Below the pieces are notes generated by a model. That model ran no database searches. It was not told the DNA's origin and saw nothing but the letters and a program-made list of their open reading frames with translations. Below, piece after piece: positions 34,768-43,596 of a stretch of DNA of 64,000 nt. Position 1 is the stretch's first letter. Every line of letters starts with the position of its first letter. The stretch covers positions 3,043 through 67,042 of the forward strand of contig NZ_DATHMR010000200.1 in the NCBI RefSeq assembly GCF_035486915.1, given 5' to 3'. This DNA comes from Dyella_B sp035486915. Lineage in GTDB: Bacteria > Pseudomonadota > Gammaproteobacteria > Xanthomonadales > Rhodanobacteraceae. The translations under genes were made by a program, and so were the position numbers.

Positions 34768-37700
34768 TCAGTGCGTAGTTCCCAACGCCACCTGCGCACT
34801 TGTACTGGGTGCTGTAGGAAGCTGCGTCACGCCTTGTAGACGATTTTTCTGCACGGTGTAACCAGCCGGTATGACGTATGCGGTGCCATTGCCGTCGGCC
34901 ACGCGCTGTGTGACGAAATCGCCACCGGTGCCTTGCCAGACATAGGCATCGCCCTTCGCATTGGTCCATAGCAGATCGGCCAAGCCATCGCCGTTGAAGT
35001 CCTCGATGCTCGCCAAGCTGTAACCCGACGGTACGCTGTGCGACTTTTTACTGACGACCGTGGTGCCATTCATCACCCACCACTGCATCTGGCCGGTCGA
35101 AGCGTTGGACCAGATCAGATCGGTCTCGCCGCTGCCTGCGATTTCGCCGGCGCCTTCCAGCGTCCAGCCCGCGGTGAACTTGCCGCCATCGGTCTTGGTG
35201 AAATTGCCCTGGCCATCGTTGATCCAGTAGTCGATCTCATTCTTCGGACCCGTCCACACGATGTCGATGTAACCATCGCCATTGAGATCGGCCAGACGCG
35301 GCGTATAACCGGCCATTCCGTCGAAGCTGTTGCCGATCGCTCGTTCGCAATCCATCTGGTTGAATTGACCGAACAGGATTGAGCCGGTGCAACTCATGCT
35401 CCAGTAACTGAGTTGGCCCGTCGATGTGTTGAACCAGATCTCTTTCGATAGACCTGTTTGATCCACGATGCCGGCACCCAGCAGCGTCCAGCCGGCCGGA
35501 TACGGAAAGCGGAAGTTGATCCAGCCGTAGCTATAGACCCCGAGGTTGGTCGTGTTGGTGGTCGGATTGTCGCTCTCCATCACTTCCTGACCGCTCACCT
35601 GGCCCGTGAAGAGATCGAACGGCACAGAATGAACCTGATCACCCGGCTGAAAGCCATCGAGCACGCCTTCCGGTGTCGTGATCGGAACGGTGGACATGGT
35701 CTCCAGCGTGGTGCCGCCATTCATATGAATCATGATGGTGTCGCCGGTGGTGTTACCGATCAACAGCAACGTGCTATGGCCGTCCAATTGCGCGTTCAAA
35801 CCGTAGCCGGGATTGCCGCCGTTGCTTAGCTCGCCGGTACCGAAGACATCCCACGTGCGCGGAATGTTCTTGCGTGCTTCCTGTGTCGTGATTGCGTTGA
35901 CGAGATTGTTGACGTTGACAGAGCCAAGACCCGTTGCATAGTCGTAACCTGTGCCTGCCTTCCATGCCGTCACCATCGACGCCTGACCACCGTTGCTCAC
36001 GATACCGAAGCTATCGTCTTTCTTGGTGTAGCAGTCGCCTGTTCCAGCGAAACACGGTACGTCGATGTCGCCCGTTGCAACGTCATGGAAAATGCACTGG
36101 GCGCTGGTAGCGGTTGCGCTGCAGCCCGAATTGGGCGATGCCACTGTGCCGTACTGCACGCGCGCAAGACCATAGAGCGTCGGACCGATGTTGCCGTGAT
36201 TAGCGCCCGTGGCCTGGTTGATTAGCGCCTGCACGCCAGCCATCGCTGGAGCCGCGAACGACGTACCGCCGGCACTGTTGTAGACCGCATCCGTCGGATT
36301 GAGATAATTGCAAGGCGTACCACCTTCGGAAGCGTCGGACATGCAATAGATCAATGCATGGCCATACACGCCGTTGGCAGCGAACAGCGCAACGTCAGGG
36401 ATGGCGCGCGTATTCGTCTGTGGCATGCCTGCGATACCCGTTTGCCACAATGGCTGCTGCCAGTAATAACTCGGACCACCGCCTCCGGCAGCCGTATTCA
36501 GGAATTCAGAACCCTCGCCATCGCTATTGCACGCGGCCAGCGGGCTCGAATATCCGATCAGCTTGGAAAGTACCTTGCTCGCACACGAGCTATTCCACGT
36601 CTGCTCGGGGATGTAGCCGATGGCACTCTGGCCCAGATAACCATTGCCCGGCAGCCAGTACTTACTCGCATCGGTGATGTCGTTGAAATCCGTACCACCC
36701 ACCGAGACGTCGAACCACGAGCTGCCAAGACCATTAATCGCAATGCCGAAGCTCGCCGCGCTTTCGTCCTGATCGCACGCTGCCGAACCTGCATCGCCCG
36801 AAGAAACGAAGACTGTAACGCCTTCGGCAGCAGCCTGCGCCCAGAGCGATGCGGCTTCGTCGAGATCGCCAACGGCCGCACTCATGAGTTCGCATTCGCC
36901 GTAGCTAAGGCTCATGACCGCGGGCGGGCTGCTTTGTTGAAGCAGATTGTCCGCTGCGATAAAGGCGCCAAAATCCGCGCCGGTATCGGCGCAGGAAGCG
37001 AGTGTGACGTTCGCATCCGGAGCGGCAGCGCCTGCCCATTCGGCATCCAGCGCAGCTTCGCCTTCATCGCCAGTGGTACCGGGGTCGGCACAGCTGGTGT
37101 CGCCGGTAAAAGCCAGCGGATGCACTTGCGCGAACACACCGGCTGCATCGGTCGGCATGAACGTCTGCCGGAACGTCGACACATCCGCATCGAGCACGTC
37201 CGTGTGTTCCAGTACCGCGACGGTTTGTCCTGCACCGCGAATCGGCGTGTTCTGGCTCCAAAGCGGCGTCACGTTGTAAATCGTGTTGAAGTCCGCCGGT
37301 ACGACGTCATAGAACACGTCGTTGTTGAACACGAAATTGAAGTCGGACTTGCCACCGGCAGAAACCCAATGCCCCTTGGTATCGCGCTTCACGGTCTGCA
37401 CGTTCTCGACCAGCGGCTTCGGGAAGAAGTCGTTCAGCGAGGCAACACCGGCGACCACAGATGTCAGTGCGCTTGGCAGATGTTGTTCCGAAGCGTTGGC
37501 AAAATGCGTGCGACCCTCCGAGGTGTAGCGATGCATGGAGGTGCCGAACGCACGCTCCACTGCCGCAACCGAACCGGAAAAACGGATCCGCATGCGATCG
37601 GGCGACACACTCTTCACACCGAGTCCCCGTGAAGCGAGCCACTTCTTTACAGTCGTTACGTCGTCGGCATTGGGACCGAACTGCTCACCAATCTGCGTCG

Positions 37701-38034
37701 CGGTAAGCCACTTATGGAAATTTGGCGACGCCGGATCGCTGAGCGACATGACGTATGCGTTGAACAGACTCTGCTGCTGCGTGCTGCGCTTCAGCACCAG
37801 CGTCATCGATGAAATGACCTCGGTTTGTGCCATCGCGCCCGCATCTTTGCTTTTGCTGACTGGCAAAGGCACCGTGCCGCTAAGCGTGGATAACTGACTG
37901 TTGTCGATCTTCGATGCGTTAATAAGTGGCGTGCTGTTTGCGTCACTGCTGGCGCATGCTTGCTGCGCCGGCCCCCACGCAAGCAGTAACGCCAGACCTA
38001 CAAGCCAAGGCCTACCTGATATGTTGCATGACAT
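34768..38034 (-). CDS. Large S53 peptidase with C-terminal VCBS/FG-GAP-like repeats
   Basis: A 1088-residue secreted protease. The signal peptide is at about residues 10-30. The S53 pro-domain runs about 50-230 and the catalytic domain to about 690. The Glu/Asp pair is in GDEGEAALDAEW, the oxyanion Asp in VSSGDAGSAACD, the nucleophile Ser in GGTSFAAPAMAG, and the calcium site in GYDYATGLGSVNVNNL. The last 250 residues carry FG-GAP/VCBS-like repeats, with DLNGDGYIDIVWTGPKNEIDYW and EDFNGDGLADLLWTNAKGDAYVW as the clearest. I start at ATG 38034. It is much larger than the S53 enzyme at 18264 and probably binds calcium through the repeats. Confidence 0.9.
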   Translation of the reverse strand: MSCNISGRPWLVGLALLLAWGPAQQACASSDANSTPLINASKIDNSQLSTLSGTVPLPVSKSKDAGAMAQTEVISSMTLVLKRSTQQQSLFNAYVMSLSDPASPNFHKWLTATQIGEQFGPNADDVTTVKKWLASRGLGVKSVSPDRMRIRFSGSVAAVERAFGTSMHRYTSEGRTHFANASEQHLPSALTSVVAGVASLNDFFPKPLVENVQTVKRDTKGHWVSAGGKSDFNFVFNNDVFYDVVPADFNTIYNVTPLWSQNTPIRGAGQTVAVLEHTDVLDADVSTFRQTFMPTDAAGVFAQVHPLAFTGDTSCADPGTTGDEGEAALDAEWAGAAAPDANVTLASCADTGADFGAFIAADNLLQQSSPPAVMSLSYGECELMSAAVGDLDEAASLWAQAAAEGVTVFVSSGDAGSAACDQDESAASFGIAINGLGSSWFDVSVGGTDFNDITDASKYWLPGNGYLGQSAIGYIPEQTWNSSCASKVLSKLIGYSSPLAACNSDGEGSEFLNTAAGGGGPSYYWQQPLWQTGIAGMPQTNTRAIPDVALFAANGVYGHALIYCMSDASEGGTPCNYLNPTDAVYNSAGGTSFAAPAMAGVQALINQATGANHGNIGPTLYGLARVQYGTVASPNSGCSATATSAQCIFHDVATGDIDVPCFAGTGDCYTKKDDSFGIVSNGGQASMVTAWKAGTGYDYATGLGSVNVNNLVNAITTQEARKNIPRTWDVFGTGELSNGGNPGYGLNAQLDGHSTLLLIGNTTGDTIMIHMNGGTTLETMSTVPITTPEGVLDGFQPGDQVHSVPFDLFTGQVSGQEVMESDNPTTNTTNLGVYSYGWINFRFPYPAGWTLLGAGIVDQTGLSKEIWFNTSTGQLSYWSMSCTGSILFGQFNQMDCERAIGNSFDGMAGYTPRLADLNGDGYIDIVWTGPKNEIDYWINDGQGNFTKTDGGKFTAGWTLEGAGEIAGSGETDLIWSNASTGQMQWWVMNGTTVVSKKSHSVPSGYSLASIEDFNGDGLADLLWTNAKGDAYVWQGTGGDFVTQRVADGNGTAYVIPAGYTVQKNRLQGVTQLPTAPSTSAQVALGTTH

Positions 38035-38750
38035 ACTCACCCCCGCACTTGGTGCGTGATCAAGTTGAAGTTCTGTGCCTTCCCCTGATAGGCCCATTCC
38101 CCACGGACAATCACAACGAAAAGCATAGTCGCCCCAGTACTTGCGTACTTTCGAAGCTGGCTTTCCCTCGTGATTCTTTCGAGGCTAGCCCTAAAGGCCG
38201 CACCGGTCACGCACCCATTAGTGGTGCATTTCTCTCCGAATTCTCACCGCCGATGCGTCGTCGTAAAGAATGGAGAACCAGTTCACATCGACGCCGTTGC
38301 AGCGTCGATTGGCGAGCTCGGAAAGGCATCGCGAAAACATCAGCTTACCGTCAGCACCAATCCGCGTCCCCTGACTGATGATCGCGTTGCACTTATGCGA
38401 TGGTGCTGTTGTCGGGCGTGTCCATCCGACAGTGATGAGTTCGACACGCCCGACATGATGTGAAGCAGCGCGGATCCAATGGGTGGCGACCCAAACGATC
38501 CACTGGCCACCACCAACTAACGAGAGAGTTGATCATGGTTACGTTCGATCATACGGCACCCGCATGTCTACGTGCCCTCACCACGGGTGCATTTCCCTTA
38601 CTTCACCGCCGAGCCGACGGCGCGACGTCGAGCCACAGTGGGCATTCGTCAAAACGGAAGCAGCTGATTCCGTCAAAACGAGCTGGATTTTTCCTGTAGC
38701 CCTTCACGCCGTGCGCAATACGCGGCGTGATCTAAACAAGTGGAGAACTC
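38035..38750. other. Long leader gap with repeated hairpin blocks
   Basis: About 700 bases between divergent genes. Two related blocks can be seen, near 38213-38265 and 38565-38612. Each has a short hairpin ending in GGTGCATTTC followed by a CTCACCGCCGA-like sequence. The upstream region of the minus-strand protease lies at the left end. The one possible gene is listed separately at 38535. Confidence 0.45.
38535..38699 (+). CDS. Possible small protein of 54 residues
   Basis: An ATG with AACGAGAGAG just upstream opens a 54-codon frame (MVTFDHTAPACLRALTTG onward) that ends in SKRAGFFL. It has no recognisable domain and much of it reads through a hairpin block (stem GCACCCG/CGGGTGC). It could be a leader or a decayed copy of the small genes downstream. 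Confidence 0.25.
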   Translation: MVTFDHTAPACLRALTTGAFPLLHRRADGATSSHSGHSSKRKQLIPSKRAGFFL

Positions 38751-39023
38751 ATGGAAGATATGCACAGCGGCCCGCAGGGACCGCAACTATACCTATTGTC
38801 CGAAGAAGGCTACGAAGACCTTCGAAATATCCAGGCCATGCTGTCACTGATGGCGAAAATCGCTTATAGCAATGACGACAACACGAACGGCAATGCCATG
38901 CTGGTGATTCCTCGTTTCGACCTTCATTACTCCATTGAGGAACTCAGGGCACAGATTGGGAATACACTGGATCGGCTAAGCAAAGAAAACGGTATCGGCA
39001 GTCAAAGCCGTATGTGGCAATGA
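38751..39023 (+). CDS. Small protein, XAC0095-like
   Basis: A 90-residue soluble protein. The segment LYLLSEEGYEDLRNIQAMLSLMAKIA near residue 13 resembles the XAC0095 domain (a YxLPEDxxxxL-type start followed by an amphipathic helix with LxLMAxL), found in small Xanthomonadales proteins of unknown role. The ATG is preceded by GTGGAGAA. It is the first of three small genes on this strand before the Nramp transporter. I am only moderately sure of the family. Confidence 0.6.
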   Translation: MEDMHSGPQGPQLYLLSEEGYEDLRNIQAMLSLMAKIAYSNDDNTNGNAMLVIPRFDLHYSIEELRAQIGNTLDRLSKENGIGSQSRMWQ

Positions 39024-39175
39024 TCAGCAGAAGTTCCTAGGGCCGGCTTGTACAGAAATGCTTCTGTTTGGGCGAGCATGAATAAACGCCGCTCCTAACG
39101 CGGCGGCCTCACTTTCCATGCACAAGTGCATCACTCGCGCACATGTATCCCTAGTCTCACATTGAGGGACTAATC

Positions 39176-39442
39176 ATGCTCCAGCTAAATCCGCCTTTGC
39201 CCATGAATACACCGAAAGGCGAGGGCTTCGCGCACGTCTTGATCGATTATGGTCCGGAATCCGATCTGTATTGGACGGTGATCATTACGAAATCCGGAGA
39301 AATCTGGACATTCTCCAACCGTGAAGTCCGCGCCTCCAAAAACATCACGCTGGGGCGCGTGTCGCCCGAGGAGCCGCCGCCAGGGGAAGCCGATGTTTCA
39401 ACGAATCCCTTGAGCATTCCGAGCATCAAAGCCGCTCGTTAA
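39176..39442 (+). CDS. Hypothetical small protein
   Basis: An 88-residue soluble protein, unrecognised. The middle (FAHVLIDYGPESDLYWTVIITKSGEIWTFSNREVRASKNITLGR) looks like a small beta-sheet domain. The C-terminus is proline-rich and probably disordered. A TGAGGGAC ribosome-binding-site-like run precedes the ATG. It lies in a row of small genes with similar spacing. Confidence 0.6.
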   Translation: MLQLNPPLPMNTPKGEGFAHVLIDYGPESDLYWTVIITKSGEIWTFSNREVRASKNITLGRVSPEEPPPGEADVSTNPLSIPSIKAAR

Positions 39443-39484
39443 CACACGCTCGCCTCCAGAAAAGTAACCGCGCAGGACAACGCT

Positions 39485-39697
39485 ATGGCCGGAATATGCA
39501 TTAGCTTTACTGCCAACTTACGCCACGAATTTTCCGAGCTTGCCGGGTTATACGAGGCAGAGTTCGGCGAGGTGCGGCTTTCGCACATTCACAAGACCCG
39601 GGAACCCGGCTCCCCTGAAAATCTCGATATGGTGGTGCCGGAAGGACTTCCTGCTTTTCTCTCAAGCAAAGGATTTCCATTCCGCGTGATCGATTGA
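39485..39697 (+). CDS. Hypothetical small protein
   Basis: A 70-residue protein, unrecognised. It has an amphipathic central helix (LRHEFSELAGLYEAEFGEV) and ends in LSSKGFPFRVID. The ATG is 42 bases after the upstream gene and no strong ribosome-binding site is seen. It is the last of the small-gene row. Confidence 0.55.
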   Translation: MAGICISFTANLRHEFSELAGLYEAEFGEVRLSHIHKTREPGSPENLDMVVPEGLPAFLSSKGFPFRVID

Positions 39698-39846
39698 ATG
39701 ACCAGCAAAGCATGCGCGAACACAAATTTTCCACCCTTAAGCACAACATCGACCCAACTGGCCACTGAAACGGGTGCGGCAATGGCCCGTCCACGTAGCT
39801 CCGGACGTCCCTCTGCTGGTGATGGATCGGCTGTGAAGGGTATCGA

Positions 39847-41124
39847 GTGGCCACGAAAAAGATCGCCAACCCTGCATGGTCCTTGTGGCAAAAGCTCAGT
39901 GCAGGCTTAGTCACCGGAGCCGCCGACGATGACCCCAGTGGTATCGCCACCTACTCGCAAGTGGGCGCTGCGTATGGGTACGCCACTGCGTGGAGCTTGA
40001 TACTGGCGATGCCTTTGATGATTGCCATCCAGGCGATCAGTGCACGCATCGGCTGTGCTTCCGGCAAAGGTCTCGGGGAAAACATGCGTAGGCATTATCC
40101 CCGCTGGCTGGTGTACGTTCTCGTGTCGTCCATTTTGGTTGCCAATATCATCAATCTGGCTGCCGATATTGGCGCGATGGGTGCAGCAACCGAACTGCTA
40201 GTAGGCGGCCCGCCGACTTTATACGCGGCACTGTTTGCACTTATCTCGCTGGGGCTGCAGATGTATGTACCGTTTTCACGGTACTCGCCCTATTTGAAGA
40301 TATTGACGCTGACGTTATTTGCATACGTCGGCACCGTTTTTGTCGTGCATGTTCCCTGGGTGGATGTCGTAAAAGGCATCATTCTTCCCAAGGCGAAGTT
40401 CGACGCAAAATACGCTGTTGCCATCGTGGCCGTTTTGGGCACGACTATCAGCCCATACCTTTTCGTGTGGCAAGCCGCTCAAGAGGTCGAAGAAATTCGT
40501 GCTCCCGGACCCAGGCGATCGTTGAAACGAGCACCTTCGCAAGGTCCCGATGCGCTCGAGCGTATCGGCATCGATACGGCAGTCGGTATGTTTTTTTCGA
40601 ACATCGTCGCGGGTTTCATCATCCTCACCGCAGCCGTTACGTTACACGCACACGGAAAAACGGATATTCAGTCGGCTTCCGACGCCGCTCAAGCGCTGAA
40701 GCCCATCGCGGGTCGATTTGTGTTTTGGCTATTTGCTGCCGGTATCGTCGGGACGGGGCTGCTAGCCGTTCCTGTTTTGGCGGGCTCCACCGCATACGCC
40801 GCTGCGGGCGTACTGGGCGAAAAATATGGTTTAGAGAACAAGCCGCATCAGGCAAAGCTTTTCTATGGCGTTCTGATTTTCGCGAGCATCGCCGGCATTG
40901 CGCTCAACCTCACTCCCATCAACCCGATCAAGGCGCTGTATTGGAGCGCTGTGATCAATGGTGTCACGGCTGCACCCATGATGGTGATGGTGATGCTTAT
41001 GAGTAGAAGGCGGGAAGTGATGGGCGAATTTACTGTCGAGCCTTGGCTCTGGATAGTGGGTTGGATCGCTACGGCAGTCATGGCGCTCGCCGCCATAGTC
41101 ATGTTCGTAACGTGGGGAAAATGA
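39847..41124 (+). CDS. Nramp-family divalent metal transporter
   Basis: A 425-residue transporter with about 11 hydrophobic helices. The first Nramp helix breaks at the signature region GAADDDPSGIATYSQVGAAYG near residue 24, where the usual DPGN is DPSG. The helix-6 region is around TTISPYLFVWQAAQEVEE. Nramp-like proteins with DPSG import Mn2+, Fe2+ or, in the NRMT branch, Mg2+ or Al3+; the changed signature means I cannot assign the ion. The GTG at 39847 is the first plausible start; there is no ATG before the first helix. It could act with the small-gene row upstream, but that is speculative. Confidence 0.85.
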   Translation: MATKKIANPAWSLWQKLSAGLVTGAADDDPSGIATYSQVGAAYGYATAWSLILAMPLMIAIQAISARIGCASGKGLGENMRRHYPRWLVYVLVSSILVANIINLAADIGAMGAATELLVGGPPTLYAALFALISLGLQMYVPFSRYSPYLKILTLTLFAYVGTVFVVHVPWVDVVKGIILPKAKFDAKYAVAIVAVLGTTISPYLFVWQAAQEVEEIRAPGPRRSLKRAPSQGPDALERIGIDTAVGMFFSNIVAGFIILTAAVTLHAHGKTDIQSASDAAQALKPIAGRFVFWLFAAGIVGTGLLAVPVLAGSTAYAAAGVLGEKYGLENKPHQAKLFYGVLIFASIAGIALNLTPINPIKALYWSAVINGVTAAPMMVMVMLMSRRREVMGEFTVEPWLWIVGWIATAVMALAAIVMFVTWGK

Positions 41125-41398
41125 CGGCATTTGTCGCACATGACGGCATACAGCATCTGATTGCGTTACGGACCGATAAAAGAAGCGAGGCCGCGTGTTC
41201 TTGGGCATTGTCTTGTTGAGCGCTACTGACTCTGACCATCCAGCGTCGGCGCGAATTTGTCGCTTCGTTCACACAGTGTTAGCTCACTTAAGGCTCACGT
41301 CTGGATCACGCCTTCGGTAGCAGATTCGGCTGCGTGTTCGTCTGTGAAACGGCCAGTTGCTTATCAAACCAGTTGCTCATCCATTAGTGGAGGCACCC

Positions 41399-42193
41399 AT
41401 GAAAGCTAAAACGATGACAACGTCAGCGCTATTTGTGATCGGTGGTGTGGTTTTCTCTGGGGTATATGCGCAGTCAAATGCACAGACGGTAAATATTAGC
41501 GCTACAGGTGCGGTTACCAACAACAACGGTTGGATAAGTTCCGTCACCGTAAACAACAACGCCAGTTCAACTAGCGGTGGCACTACGTACGTCGTGAACT
41601 TTACCGGAGCGGCTCCAGGCGCGCTGTCATGCAACGTAGCACCAGCGATGTCGGGCCTGGACTCGCGCATGACCAATCCCGTAAACATGCCTAACGTGCT
41701 GGTGGTTTCATTTACTCCAACGGCACCGAATGCGGGCACCATCGGCGGCGCCACGGACTTCACTCTGACGTGCCCTGTCGCATCATCAGCCCCTGGCACG
41801 ACCCCGATCACCACAACAACCACAACGACAACCCAGACAACGTCGACCACGACGCCGATGCCACAAGGCGTTCAAACAGCATCCATCAGCAGCACAGCGG
41901 CAATCAGCAACAACAATGGTTGGATCAGAAGCGTCACCTATGTAGGTTCCACCGGTTATCCACCCAATGCTTACGTCGTAGAGTTCGCCGGAAAATCGCC
42001 CGGTGCAGCCAACTGCCAAGTTAGTCCAGCCGTAGCAACAATAAATGGCTATACGTTTACGCCTGGGTTGTTCGATGGAAGCGACGGAACCTCTGTCATG
42101 GTCCGATATGCTCCCCAAGCAAACGTGTCAGGAGGCGCAGCTATTCCAGCGGCGGAGGACTTCACCTTAACTTGCTCGTTTCCGTCATCCTGA
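41399..42193 (+). CDS. Secreted protein with duplicated domain
   Basis: A 264-residue exported protein. The signal peptide lies at about residues 5-27 (ALFVIGGVVFSGVYAQ). The mature part is a tandem duplication: both halves contain a-NNNGWI-SVT, then YVV-F-G--PGA--C-V-PA, and end in an ADFTLTC-like / EDFTLTC strand. A threonine-rich linker (ITTTTTTTTQTTSTTT) joins them. A relative with one such domain lies at 47855. The cysteines probably pair within each domain. Function unknown; a surface or periplasmic adhesin-like role is possible. Confidence 0.75.
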   Translation: MKAKTMTTSALFVIGGVVFSGVYAQSNAQTVNISATGAVTNNNGWISSVTVNNNASSTSGGTTYVVNFTGAAPGALSCNVAPAMSGLDSRMTNPVNMPNVLVVSFTPTAPNAGTIGGATDFTLTCPVASSAPGTTPITTTTTTTTQTTSTTTPMPQGVQTASISSTAAISNNNGWIRSVTYVGSTGYPPNAYVVEFAGKSPGAANCQVSPAVATINGYTFTPGLFDGSDGTSVMVRYAPQANVSGGAAIPAAEDFTLTCSFPSS

Positions 42194-42224
42194 TTGAAGG
42201 ACGCGTGCACCCGAACTGGGGCGG

Positions 42225-42249
42225 GTTGGATTTTCAAATCCAACTTTAA
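42225..42249 (+). terminator. Probable rho-independent terminator
   Basis: GTTGGATTT-TC-AAATCCAAC is a perfect nine-base stem followed by a short T/A run (TTTAAT). It is 32 bases after the stop of the duplicated-domain gene. Confidence 0.7.
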
Positions 42250-42343
42250 TCATTTACTCACCATTTCCTCTGATGTCATGCGGTGAAAATTCGCTCCGAC
42301 CCATGTTTTCATGCGCGTAACTTTGAAAATTGGAATCGCTGCT

Positions 42344-42805
42344 ATGAAACGATCCGTTGCGTCTTTACTCGTCCTACTTCCAATCAGCTTCACAGCGTTA
42401 AGCGGAGCACCTATTCTTCTCGCTGCGAACAGCGCTCAAAGCACACCCGCCGTAGCTGCCCGAGTTAGGGGAGTCTGGACCGTCACAAAGGTCAGCACTG
42501 ACCCGAGTGCAAAAGTAGCCGCCTTGCTGGATAACGACCCCGCCTACTTTGGCGCCATGGTTACTTTTACAGGTGACGCCATTACGTGGGATAGCTCCAA
42601 AACAAACGGTAAAGGGACGTACGATACTTGCAAAAACCCACACTATTCTATTTCTTCGGACACACCCGGCTTCTATGCAATCAAGTGCAGCAATGATTCG
42701 TCAGGTTTCGACACAACGATTAAATCAGTCAATCACGATACGTTGATCATGAATTGGTACGACGGGGGAATTTTGACCCTCATGCGTAAGAGTTTCGGGA
42801 CGTAA
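42344..42805 (+). CDS. Hypothetical secreted protein
   Basis: A 153-residue exported protein with a signal peptide at about residues 4-27 (VASLLVLLPISFTALSGAPILLA). The mature part, beginning RGVWTVTKVS and continuing AYFGAMVTFTGDAITWDSSKTNGKGTYDTC, is strand-rich and lipocalin-like. Two or three cysteines may form disulfides. The stop overlaps the start of the IS30 remnant, so the last few residues may derive from the element. Unrecognised otherwise. Confidence 0.55.
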   Translation: MKRSVASLLVLLPISFTALSGAPILLAANSAQSTPAVAARVRGVWTVTKVSTDPSAKVAALLDNDPAYFGAMVTFTGDAITWDSSKTNGKGTYDTCKNPHYSISSDTPGFYAIKCSNDSSGFDTTIKSVNHDTLIMNWYDGGILTLMRKSFGT

Positions 42806-43173
42806 TGCTGGGCAAGGTTGATCGACGCGATACCCAGACGGTCATCCATGCACTGATCAAGCACGCGCATAAGCTACTTTGGGAGCTTTATAAATCACTC
42901 ACGTGGGATCGCGGATCGGAGATGGCGGATCATCGTCGCTTTACTTTGGCTACCGACATCCAGGGTTACTCGTACCATCCCTGGCAACGCGGCTCCAATG
43001 AGAACACCCATGGACTGCTTAGACAGTACTTACCCAAGGGCATGGATGTATCGGGCATCACACAAGCTAAGCTCAATGCCATCGCAAGAGAGTTGAACGA
43101 ACGACCGCGAGAAACATTAGGCTTCGAAACACCGGCCGAACGTTTTCAACAAGCTGTTGCATTGACCGGTTGA
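42793..43173 (+). pseudogene. IS30-family transposase C-terminal remnant
   Basis: The translated region from about 42805 matches the C-terminal third of IS30 transposases: VDRRDTQTVIHALIKHAHKL, LTWDRGSEMADHRRFTLATDI, PWQRGSNENTHGLLRQYLPKG, and the final ETPAERFQQAVALTG. The catalytic Asp (WDRG) and Glu (NENT) remain, but the N-terminal two-thirds is missing and a few residues are lost between DI and PWQRG. No inverted terminal repeats were found. It is a dead fragment beside an integron-cassette array. Confidence 0.88.
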
Positions 43174-43181
43174 GGCCGCCA

Positions 43182-43195
43182 TCGAAAGCGGACAC
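43182..43195 (+). repeat. Dispersed hairpin element, right half
   Basis: TCGAAAGCGGACAC, the right arm of the recurring hairpin. It sits exactly at the edge of the first attC-like site. Confidence 0.55.
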
Positions 43196-43246
43196 TCAAC
43201 ATCTGGGTTAAGCGGTGCGCGCATCCGCTTGATCGAAATGTTAGGT
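43194..43246 (-). repeat. attC-like recombination site 1
   Basis: On the minus strand the site runs from ACCTAAC (R'', RYYYAAC consensus) to GTTGAGT (R', GTTRRRY consensus), 53 bases. A central hairpin pairs CAAGCGG with CCGCTTAA around a short loop. The TTTCGATCAAGC/GCTTAACCCAG arms closely resemble the arms of the aadA-type attC. The stop codon of the gene at 43241 lies inside R''. Confidence 0.75.
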
Positions 43247-43519
43247 GCGCAGGCGATGCGCTGCTTGCCCAATTGCTAAAACTAAAAAAGCCACGCAAAG
43301 TGCAATGACAAATGCGTAGATAAGTCGTGTTTTATTGGGTAGAACTGCCACCACGATCATCGCGGCAGAGCCAGCATATACGTCTACAGCTATTGACGTG
43401 TTTGGTTCACTCCACGGGCAATACGCTATGAGGTAAGCACAAAAGCACAACAGTACAAATAGCCTCTGGTGGATACTTAGGTTCCAGGTTTTTTTTGCTA
43501 TCGCTGCAATCTTTGCCAT
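43241..43519 (-). CDS. Hypothetical membrane protein, integron cassette gene
   Basis: A 92-residue protein with two hydrophobic segments (LFVLLCFCAYLIAYC and LIYAFVIALCVAFLVLAIGQ). No recognisable family. The ATG lies five bases after the R' end of attC site 2 and the stop lies inside R'' of site 1. That placement is the normal geometry of a gene in an integron cassette. Base composition is lower in G+C than neighbouring genes, consistent with capture. Confidence 0.7.
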   Translation of the reverse strand: MAKIAAIAKKTWNLSIHQRLFVLLCFCAYLIAYCPWSEPNTSIAVDVYAGSAAMIVVAVLPNKTRLIYAFVIALCVAFLVLAIGQAAHRLRT

Positions 43520-43523
43520 ATAA

Positions 43524-43596
43524 GCCCAACGCTAAAGCTCAGCCACCGACCGGCCGCGGTGGCTGCTGGCCGGTCGGCTGGAGCGGTTTGTTCGAT
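43524..43596 (-). repeat. attC-like recombination site 2
   Basis: About 73 bases. On the minus strand it begins near ATCGAAC (degenerate R''), continues AAACCGCTCCAGCCGACC, forms a long GC hairpin (GGCCAGCAGCCACCGCGGCC region) and ends GAGCTTTAGCGTTGGGC with the R' motif GTTGGGC. The read-through peptide SNKPLQPTG, often seen at the ends of cassette-derived proteins, is encoded by this site. Confidence 0.78.

Noticed and set aside
36358..37632. Long plus-strand frame (424 codons) inside the large S53 gene
   Set aside because: It is the complement of a protein with a complete S53 active site; the translated shadow has no domain.
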